A stretch of 64,000 nucleotides of DNA from Nostoc commune NIES-4072 (GTDB lineage Bacteria > Cyanobacteriota > Cyanobacteriia > Cyanobacteriales > Nostocaceae): positions 4,875,212-4,939,211 of the forward strand of contig NZ_BDUD01000001.1 of assembly GCF_003113895.1 (NCBI RefSeq), written 5' to 3'. A program made the position numbers and the translations under genes. This document shows positions 1 through 7,600 of the stretch, piece after piece. The notes beneath the pieces are model-generated. The model did not search any database, was not told where the DNA came from, and was given only the letters and a program-made list of their open reading frames with translations. Within the stretch, counting starts at the first letter, position 1; each line of letters starts with the position of its first letter.

Positions 1-56
1 TCAAAGATTGATAAACAACAGGCAGTGACAAGATTAGTGATGCTATGACGACTAAC

Positions 57-461
57 TTAAACTTGCCTGAACTTATCAGAATAAAGTTCATCAGACACTT
101 CTTTGAGTTCTGGTTCAACGACTGTCAAATGTTGCTCTAAAATAGCCAAATTGCGAATATTAGACTTATAGAAAGCATCAAATAAATCACCCACTAAAGG
201 CACAGTACCAACGACTGCTTCTAAACCAACATTAAAAATCATTTTGGTTAAATCTTGACGTGGGATGCCAAAACGGGTAGCTAAAAATATGATGTAAGCT
301 GAAAATGCTGTACTGATTAAATCACCAGCACCTGGAACCAAACCAATAATTGGATCTATTCCAATGCGAAAACCTGTTAGAGGGATGCGTATAGATGTAT
401 CCATCAGACGGCTGAGTTTGCGGATGCGATTGAGAGTAGCAAGGCGTTTAGCAGCGTCCAT
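57..461 (-). CDS. DUF4112 domain membrane-associated protein
   Basis: This 134-residue protein matches the DUF4112 family, whose biochemical role is unknown. It has two similar hydrophobic segments, at about residues 38-60 (IIGLVPGAGDLIS) and 78-98 (VVGTVPLVGDLFDAF), each with a P-x-x-GD turn that marks the family. The rest is basic at the N-terminus (AAKRLATLNRIRKLSR) and acidic at the C-terminus. The ATG at 461 is the natural start and the length is usual for the family. It stands alone; the DNA upstream holds only a coding remnant. The family call is fairly secure, the function is not known. Confidence 0.8.
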   Translation of the reverse strand: MDAAKRLATLNRIRKLSRLMDTSIRIPLTGFRIGIDPIIGLVPGAGDLISTAFSAYIIFLATRFGIPRQDLTKMIFNVGLEAVVGTVPLVGDLFDAFYKSNIRNLAILEQHLTVVEPELKEVSDELYSDKFRQV

Positions 462-484
462 AATTTTTGATATTTACACTATTC

Positions 485-676
485 TTAATTTGCACCATTT
501 CTAATTATTTGTCCTGTACCGTCAGAAAGAAAAGGTAGTGGACTACCCACACTGACGCTATGAGATTGCTCCCAAACAATTTGCTCAAGTCCCAAGTCTG
601 ACCAAGCTTGATTTTGTGCAGCTTCATTAATAATTGGTATTAGTACAATTATCAAGCAAGTAAATTCTGGAAATTG
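485..676 (-). pseudogene. Coding-like remnant without start codon
   Basis: A minus-strand frame ending at TAA 485-487 reads about 60 codons with natural-looking composition, including NEAAQNQAWSDLGLEQIVWE and later VGSPLPFLSDGTGQ. It has no ATG and meets a stop upstream near 676. It looks like the 3' end of a gene that has lost its beginning. I do not recognise the family, and it could be a chance open frame. Confidence 0.3.
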
Positions 677-759
677 TATTTAATTTACTAATCATGATTT
701 ATTTTTCTGATAAGGTTTAGTAAAGCCAAGTTTTACCTCTTCTTTGTATTACTATTAGC

Positions 760-828
760 ACATCGTAAGAATACTTAAGTTTTTGATTAGCCATCAAGGA
801 GGAAAAAATCTCAAGAGTCTTACGATGT
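760..828. promoter_or_regulatory. Inverted repeat upstream of the permease gene
   Basis: Two arms, 760-779 (ACATCGTAAGAATACTTAAG) and about 810-828, are imperfect inverted copies with 16 of about 20 positions matching, separated by about 30 bases. The spacer carries a strong AAGGAGG that is not followed by a usable start codon. It lies about 105 bases upstream of the permease ATG and could be an operator, a folded leader, or the scar of a lost gene. Confidence 0.3.
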
Positions 829-932
829 TCAAAGATGACGTGTAATAAAAGACACTTTTTTATTCCTATTTTGTGTTATTGCCACAGTATTTCCCAAATG
901 TTTTCTATGAGAACTGAGGCAGAGAGAATAAT

Positions 933-1493
933 ATGTTTTTAGACATTTTAGTTAGCCTACAGCGATTATTTGTCGGTTACATTCCAGCCGTTGTATTGGG
1001 TAGTTTTATTGGATATTTCATAGGTCTAAATAGCATGATTTATCAGCTATTTAGGCTAATATTTCAAATACCACATAGTATCCCGCCTATAGCTTTGCTA
1101 CCTCTTAGCCTAATAGCATTTCAAGAGAGCGAATCGGCTGCTATTATAGTAGTTTTTTTAGGAACTCTCTGGACGATGATTATTAACACGGCAATAGGGA
1201 TGCGGCATTTTCATAGACAGAATAAGAACTTTAGAGTAGCTATATTTCATCTATTTCACGCCTTGAAAGTTAGCATTTGGGTAGCCTGGTTTATAGTTAT
1301 TGCTACAGAAATGTTAATCGGCCCAAGAGGACTTGGCTTTACCTTGTGGGATGCTTATAAAGCTGGCAATGCCGATTACATAATTCAGGAGATCCTCTAC
1401 ATCGGTATCATTGGCTTTATGCTGGATCAATTACTAGATTTTGCAGCCTATATTCTCTCGCAAATGGTTTCAGATGGGAAAAAATCTTCCTAA
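933..1493 (+). CDS. Short NrtB/SsuC-like ABC transporter permease
   Basis: A 186-residue membrane protein related to the permease subunit of nitrate/sulfonate/taurine-type ABC importers (NrtB, SsuC, TauC). The C-terminal half carries the family signature with ATEMLIGPRGLGFTLWDAY near residues 128-146, followed by the last membrane helix (ILYIGIIGFMLDQLLD). It is short: these permeases usually have about 250-280 residues. The first helix is missing, and the cytoplasmic EAA loop that contacts the ATPase seems shortened by about 24 residues (TAIGMRHFHRQNKNF runs straight into the next helix). A GAGAG ribosome site precedes the ATG. No ATPase or binding-protein gene is next to it. It may be a divergent or non-functional subunit. 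Confidence 0.6.
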   Translation: MFLDILVSLQRLFVGYIPAVVLGSFIGYFIGLNSMIYQLFRLIFQIPHSIPPIALLPLSLIAFQESESAAIIVVFLGTLWTMIINTAIGMRHFHRQNKNFRVAIFHLFHALKVSIWVAWFIVIATEMLIGPRGLGFTLWDAYKAGNADYIIQEILYIGIIGFMLDQLLDFAAYILSQMVSDGKKSS

Positions 1494-1723
1494 ATTTTAT
1501 AAAGAAGAATTCAGAACTCAGGAGTCAGAATTCAGCATGATAGGGCAGCAGTAGCGAGTCTGTCTTCTGTCTGCGTACTCTGTAAGAATTGCAAGCTACG
1601 CGCAACGCGAACATGGGTGGAGTATTCTGATTTCTGAATTATGTTTTCTGACCAATTATTCCTTGATGGTACAAGCCCCTAAATTTATTTATGGATAGAT
1701 AAATTTTAAACTTTGCTTGGTTC

Positions 1724-1785
1724 AAGCCCCCGGATTTATCCGTGGGCTTTAATTGCGAATTGCGAATTGCGAATTGCGAATTGTG
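1724..1785. repeat. Palindrome joined to (AATTGCG)n tandem repeat
   Basis: A near-perfect hairpin at 1724-1749 (AAGCCCCCGGAT, TT loop, one mismatch) is followed at once by four AATTGCG units and a fifth variant, 1751-1785. The same arrangement of palindrome plus AATTGCG array occurs at 52.7 kb, where it interrupts a gene fragment. The spacer from 1494 to 1723 otherwise holds only low-complexity sequence (GAACTCAGGAGTCAGAATTC and similar). Confidence 0.75.
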
Positions 1786-1796
1786 CTGACTCTTCT

Positions 1797-2194
1797 TTAT
1801 CTAGGCTTGCGGATTGCACCCTGCCAGCTAATAGTTTGCTTCGCAGAACGTATTCCCAAAGAACGAGTTGCTACGACTTCAATATCAACGTTGACACCAG
1901 GGCGTAAAGCTTCATCAGGAATTTTGAGTTTACCCAAAGCTAGAGTAAAACGGTTGTAGTCACGAGTCACAAGTTCGTTGGGAATATCACCTTCATATTC
2001 AGTTTTGTAGCCAGAAAAACTGTGCAAACTATCTTGTGCGCGGAATTTTACGCGAAATTGAGTATTAAGGCTACTTTATAGTATTCGTCAGAAGCAACGG
2101 CTGGACATAAAACTGAACCAGAGGAAGGTAAAAAGCTAGTAAATAAGCAGAATGTCAGCAATAGTGGCAGCTTACTCCTAAAAGCAGTGTGCAT
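1797..2194 (-). pseudogene. Frameshifted secreted protein of unknown function
   Basis: The reading frame starts at ATG 2194 with a clear signal peptide (MHTAFRSKLPLLLTFCLF, cleavage probably after CPAVA), continues through SDEYYKVA and then hits a stop in the first frame. Shifting by one base near 2075-2085 restores a continuous frame: LNTQFRVKFRAQDS, then GDIPNELVTRDYNRFTLALG, ending IRKPR at 1797. The joined product would be about 132 residues, exported, and of a family I cannot name. One missing base explains the break, so this is either a recent pseudogene or a sequencing error. A palindrome/AATTGCG repeat abuts its 3' end. Confidence 0.55.
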
Positions 2195-2317
2195 CTAGTT
2201 ACACCTAAAACTTTAGTTGAATTATCTACTCCTGACGCTGGCTTTCAACAATTTGCTCCCTTTTATCCAGTGATATGTCGAAATTTTCGCCCATTTGGAA
2301 ATAATTTGAAAGGCTCA

Positions 2318-2353
2318 GATCCCAGACTTCTTCAAGAAGTCGGGGATCTTTTT
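2318..2353 (+). terminator. GATCCC hairpin with T run
   Basis: GATCCCAGACTTCTT pairs with AAGAAGTCGGGGATC (2318-2348) and is followed by TTTTT. This is a common dispersed cyanobacterial hairpin. By structure it could terminate plus-strand transcription, but no convincing plus-strand gene ends here. Confidence 0.5.
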
Positions 2354-2457
2354 ACTCGTAACTTCTCCACTGATTGCCATATTCTGTAGTTAAGAATCTG
2401 GCAATTTTCATACCACTGATTTGTGTGAAATTATTATATACCTAGCTTAATAACTTA

Positions 2458-3291
2458 TTAAGCTGTTGTTGGATCGTCATTTACCTTAACAATCAACTTG
2501 CCAAAATTATCACCTCGAAGTAAACCAATGAATGCATGAGGAGCGTTCTCTAAACCAACAACTACATCTTCTCTATACTTAAGTTGACCAGACTGTAACC
2601 ATCCAGAAACATCACGCAAAAAATCATTAAACCGATGTTGATAATCACCAACTAAGAAACCTTTGATTAAAGCCCGTTTGATTAGTAGCGGCATTAAATT
2701 AGGCCCTGATGGAGTAGATGTAGCGTTATACTCCGAAATCAAACCTACTAATGGAATTCTTGCCCCAAGGTTGATTTGCTGCAACACAGCTTCTAAAATT
2801 GCGCCTGCTGTATTGTCATAGTAAACATCAATGCCATTAGGAGCAGCTTCTTTGAGGGCTGCATCAAGTTCTTGAGTTTTGCGATTAATACCAACATCAA
2901 AACCTAATTCCTTAACTATATAATCCCGCTTATCGTCACTTCCGACAATTCCCACGACTCGCGCACCTTTAATTTTGGCAATTTGACCTGCTACTGCACC
3001 GACAGCACCAGAAGCGGCCGAAACCACAACAGTTTCACTTTCTTTTGGTTGACCGATATCAAGTAGAGCAGCATAAGCAGTCAGACCTGGCATACCCAAT
3101 ACACCTAGACTATACGATAAAGGTGCTTGAGTAGGATCAAGTTTACGCAGTGTCTCACCCTTAGATACAGCATAAGTTTGCCAACCGTTATTGCTAAGAA
3201 TAAAATCCCTAACTTGAAATTGAGGATGATTTGATTTAATTACTTGGCTGACTGTACCACCCACAATAACTGAACCCAACTCTTGCTCAAC
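2458..3291 (-). pseudogene. 5'-truncated CurA-type NADP-dependent oxidoreductase
   Basis: This is the C-terminal four fifths of a zinc-independent medium-chain dehydrogenase/reductase of the CurA/prostaglandin-reductase-like group. The Rossmann motif is present (SAASGAVGAVAGQIAKIKGA), preceded by LGVLGMPGLTAYAALLDIG and followed by VYYDNTAGAILEAVL. Full members have about 335-345 residues; here the first roughly 65-70 are missing. The conserved part begins with VEQELGSVIVGGTV right after an in-frame TAG at 3292-3294, immediately past the stop of the upstream Uma2 gene. The only possible start is TTG 3279. The junction suggests a deletion or recombination that joined the Uma2 gene to the middle of the reductase gene. 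It probably makes no working enzyme. Confidence 0.7.
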
Positions 3292-3297
3292 CTACGA

Positions 3298-3885
3298 CTA
3301 ACCACCTACAACCGTGGGAAAAATCCGACTCAAGTCTAATAAGACATCTTCAAATTGAGGAATCACTACTGACTGATGTGGCAAAGATATTTGCTTGCTA
3401 AGATAATTGAATTCACCTTGAGCATTTTGATACGGTTGGCTGTAACGCTCAACTTGGCGAACATTTAAGTTGACAATCCAATAATCAGAAATTCCGGCTT
3501 CTGCGTAGATTTCTAACTTTGTTGTTTGGTCGTAATTTAGGGTTGAGTCCGAAATTTCAATCACTAAAAAAATATCTTCAGGATAGGGATGATGGGGAAG
3601 ATAGTCAGTCTCATTTCCTCGTGTGATTGCCACATCTGGTTCAGGTTCACTATCTGATGGTAGTATGATTGGCTCTTGACAACGCACAACAGCCCGATCG
3701 CCCAGCAATCGATCCAGTTGTCTACAAAGTCGAGTTGTGCAAAATGTATGAGGTGTGCCTTTGGCTACCATCTGAATGAGTTCTCCGCGAATCAACTCGA
3801 TGCGATCGCTCTCCTTGAGAAATTCCAGTTCAATCAGCCGATGATATTCGTCAATAGTAAATCGCTTTGGTGTGACAACGTTCAT
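3298..3885 (-). CDS. Uma2 family (DUF820) putative endonuclease
   Basis: A 195-residue Uma2/DUF820 protein, a PD-(D/E)XK-fold family greatly expanded in cyanobacteria. Visible features are the N-terminal TIDEYHRLIELEFLKESDRIELIRGELI, the catalytic-region PEPDVAI with VIEISDSTLNYDQTTKLEIY, and AGISDYWIVNL. The acidic and lysine residues expected for the nuclease core (D of PDV, E of VIEIS, K of TTKLEIY) are all present. The ATG at 3885 is unambiguous. It is followed directly by the truncated oxidoreductase. The biological target of these proteins is unknown; they travel widely as solitary genes. Family assignment is secure. Confidence 0.88.
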   Translation of the reverse strand: MNVVTPKRFTIDEYHRLIELEFLKESDRIELIRGELIQMVAKGTPHTFCTTRLCRQLDRLLGDRAVVRCQEPIILPSDSEPEPDVAITRGNETDYLPHHPYPEDIFLVIEISDSTLNYDQTTKLEIYAEAGISDYWIVNLNVRQVERYSQPYQNAQGEFNYLSKQISLPHQSVVIPQFEDVLLDLSRIFPTVVGG

Positions 3886-4685
3886 GAGACATCACCGATT
3901 TAACTGTTATGTACTTTCCAGTTTACCATTTGTATCCATTGGCTCTTACCCATCTTGCGATCGCTAAATTTTTTTGTAAAACGATAGCAAAAAAGTATCT
4001 ACGCTTAAGGCGCAGCCTCTCTAAGAGTTGGCTTTACGTTCGTAATTATATTTTGTAACGGGTATTTTACCCATACATAAAACGATAACAAAGTCATCAC
4101 TAGTTGGTAAGATTATACAAGGTTGAGTTTTATAACCACCGTTGTATATACAAGAGTTCTCATGGAGTAGTTTAATATTCAATGTTTTCTTGTCTAAAGT
4201 TTGAGGAATAATCTTTAAGCAAATAAAATCTATCTTAAGATATTAATTCTTCATACAAAAGATAGTTGTTCAGAATATATATATTGTGAGAAAAGACATA
4301 CTAATCATCTACTTTGCATAACAGAAAGGAGGCATAATTTGTCAAACAACTATTTGGATGACTATAAACTTATCATTTAGTGAAGCAGAGAATAGCTTTA
4401 ATTACTGCTCAGATTGAGGAAGTGCTAATTAAGTACCATACTCTAGATTAAATCTCCAAATTGAAAGGCGAGAAAAAATAATTCGGGTAATAATTTGTTA
4501 TTCGATATATTGCTTGTGACTGCTGATAAAACTACTATTAGCACAGACTGGTGGAAATAAATTGATCGTTTTATTGCAGCCATAAAGCTCAAAATTTAGA
4601 TGCTTTTGACTTTTGACTTTTGACTTCCGCCTTGCGGTATCAGCCTGTCTCTCGGCTTATTCCAGATAAAAGTATTGTAACGATA
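3886..4685. other. 800-base AT-rich spacer before tamB
   Basis: No gene of normal size is visible. An AAAGGAGG sequence (4325-4332) is followed six bases later by a 13-codon frame starting with TTG (4339-4380), which could be a leader peptide but is too short to judge. Just before tamB lies a small direct repeat of GACTTTT followed by GACTTCCGCCTTGCGGTA, a phrase that recurs near 24970. Confidence 0.4.
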
Positions 4686-7600
4686 ATGACGCACTCTCCA
4701 AATTCAGAAAATAACCAGAAACCACCTAATCGTCGTTTATGGCTCCTCCTCTTAGGACGTACCAGTTTGGCTCTCGGTGTCGTTTTGCTGGTTGGAATTG
4801 CAGTCGGTGCTTGGTGGGCTAGAAGCTACATATATAAAGATTTAGCGCCATTAGTACAGCAAAATCTCGAACAATTGCTTGGGCGTCCAGTAAAAGTAGG
4901 GAAGGTTGAACGTTTTTCGCTAAATAGTCTAAGATTTAGCTCTCTATCAATACCAGCAACTTCCACCGATCCAGATCAGGTAGTAGCAAAAGCCTTAGAT
5001 GTGCAGTTCTCGCCCTTACAACTCATTCTTACCCGAAAACTTGCATTAAATGTCACGTTAGTTCAACCCAATGTCTACATCCAACAGGATCAGGATGGTC
5101 GCTGGGTTACAGCCCAAGTCAAAGCTGGGGAAGGAAAAGGTGCTATTCAAACTGAGTTGGAGACACTTCAAATTCAAGATGGGAATGTAGAGTTATCGCC
5201 AGCTTCTGGGGCAACTAGACCGAAAGGGTCAGTCATATTAAATCAATTTGGTGGTATTGCCCGATTTTTTGATCAAAATCAACGAATTGGTTATGACATA
5301 AATGGTCAACTTGCTAGGGGAGGTGCTGTTAAAATTGTTGGCGAGACACAAACAAAAGCTCAACAAACTAACCTCAAGCTGCAAGCACAAAATTTACAAG
5401 CATCTGATATAAGTCGATTAATTGAGTTGCCAATTGCCTTGCAAGCAGGGCGAATAGAAGCTGACTTAGGGGTTCAAATTCCACCAAAACTGTCAGAAAC
5501 AGCCGTTACAGGAACAGCTTCAGCTAATCAAATCGTTGCTAAAATTCCCAAGATTCCTCAGCAAGTTTCTAATTTTAATGGCAGATTTCTATTTCAAGGT
5601 CAGACAGTTTCTTTAGAAAATCTAAATACGAACTTTGGCAAAGTTCCTATTGTGGCTAATGGAACAATTAATACCCAAACAGGTTTTAATCTCTCTGCCC
5701 AAATAAAACCAGTTAGTGCAAAAAATATCTTAGACACGCTGAATGTAAATTCGTCAGTCCCAGCTAGCGGCGAAGTTCAAGCAAATATTAAGGTAGGCGG
5801 CGCACTACAGCAACCAGTGGTTAGCGGTACATTAAGCAATACAAAACCGATTCAAGTTGATCGCGTTCTCTTCACAGCCGTCAATACTGACTTCCGCTTG
5901 AATGTATCTCAAACTGCTTCTCAAATTGCTGTCTCCAATCTGAAAATAGTCCCCGCAGCAGGTGGTCAAATTACAGGAGGCGGTCAAGCAAATATCGGAG
6001 CCAAAGATAACGTAACATTTAATGCTCAAGTTGATGGTGTATCCGGGGATATACTAGCGCGTAGCTACGGCGTTGATCTACCGATCGCAGTTGGCAATAT
6101 TTCAGCAAAAGCAGAAGTTACTGGTTCACTTGGCAAACAACCATTGAAACTTGATGTTTCCAGTGTGCAAGTAACGCCGCCAATAGGGGGAAGAATTACC
6201 GCCAGTGGTCAAGTTCAACTAGCACCTCAAGGTCAAGTAGCTTTAGGTATTCAAGCTCAAGGTTTACCAGGAAATGCGATCGCTCAAGGTTACGGCATTT
6301 CAACTCCGCTTAATATTGGAGGTATATCTGCGAACGCAAAGGTTTCTGGTTCTCTAGGTAGCCCACTAAACGTAAATGTTGCTAGCGTTCAAGCAAATCC
6401 AGAGGTGGGAGGGCAAGTAACAGCTAGTGGTCAACTTCAGCTTGCACCCCAAGGTAGGGTAGCGTTGAATGTCCAAGCACAAAACTTACCAGGAGATGTG
6501 ATCGCAAAAGCATACAACTCTTCACCCTCCATCACTATTGGAAATGTATCAGCAAATGCTAATATTTCTGGTACTCTGAATAATCTCCAAACAGTAGCGC
6601 GGGTGCAAGCGCCAAAAGCCACCTATCCCATTAACGGACGAGTTGTTGTTGCCAAACAAGGACAAAATCTTGTTTTCCCCAATGCAGTTTTGAACGTCGC
6701 AGGGGGGACAATCAGAGCTAGTGGTCAACTTGCACAAGAACGCTGGCAAGGAGTTGTCAACGCTTCCCAAATTCAACTCAATCGCTTCTCACCACAACTG
6801 CGAGGACGGCTCAATAGCAATATTCAGTTAGCAGGCACAACAAAATCTTTTCAGCTTGCAGATATTCGCGCTGGTGGGCAAATCCGCCTTTCCCAAGGGG
6901 TAGCACTGCTGGCAAAACCCCTTACGGCTCAATTTCAGTGGAATGGACAGCAGATTATAGTTGAAAATGCAAGTACCCCAGGATTGAGTGCTAATGGTGC
7001 GATCGCTATTCAGTCTCCACCAAATGTAGCACCCCAAATTGCCGGATTTAATTTAAATGTACTGGCACAGAATTTCAACTTAAAAAATACTGGTTTTGAA
7101 ATTCCTGGTGATGTAGAACTAGCGGGGTTACTTGATTTTAAGGGACAAGTTACAGGTACTCCAGATGTACCGCAAGCCACTGGCAATATCCGACTGCGGA
7201 ATTTCCAAGTTAGTAACTTAGCATTTGACCCACTTTTAACCGGAAACGTAAATTTTCAAGGCGGACAAGGGGCAACTCTGCGATTAGCCGGGAAGCAAGA
7301 TAGGATTGCTCTTAACTTAGGTGCAGATTATCGTCCGACTTCATTTTTAGTTAAGCGAGATGATGCAGTTACCACAGGAAGAACTGAGGGAGAGAACCTA
7401 ATCATCAACGCTCAACAGTTTCCTATAGCTTTGGTTGGGGGCTTTTTACCGAACAATCAATTGAAACCTTTGGCGGGGCAACTATCGGGAAATTTAGTTG
7501 TCAACCTGAATAATTATGGCATTGCGGGAGACGTTGCGATCGCCCAGCCTCGGATTGGAAGAATTACAGCAGATGAATTTCGCGGCACCATTAATTATGC

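Noticed and set aside
797..932. A gene starting after the AAGGAGG at about 796-802
   Set aside because: No ATG, GTG or TTG follows at a usable distance; the frame from ATC gives no recognisable protein.
1713..1959. Two plus-strand frames reading NCELRIANCELRIA
   Set aside because: They are translations of the AATTGCG array and of the antisense of the frameshifted secreted protein.
2189..2389. 66-codon plus-strand frame
   Set aside because: It is made of a dispersed hairpin and spacer, with no ribosome site or protein-like pattern.
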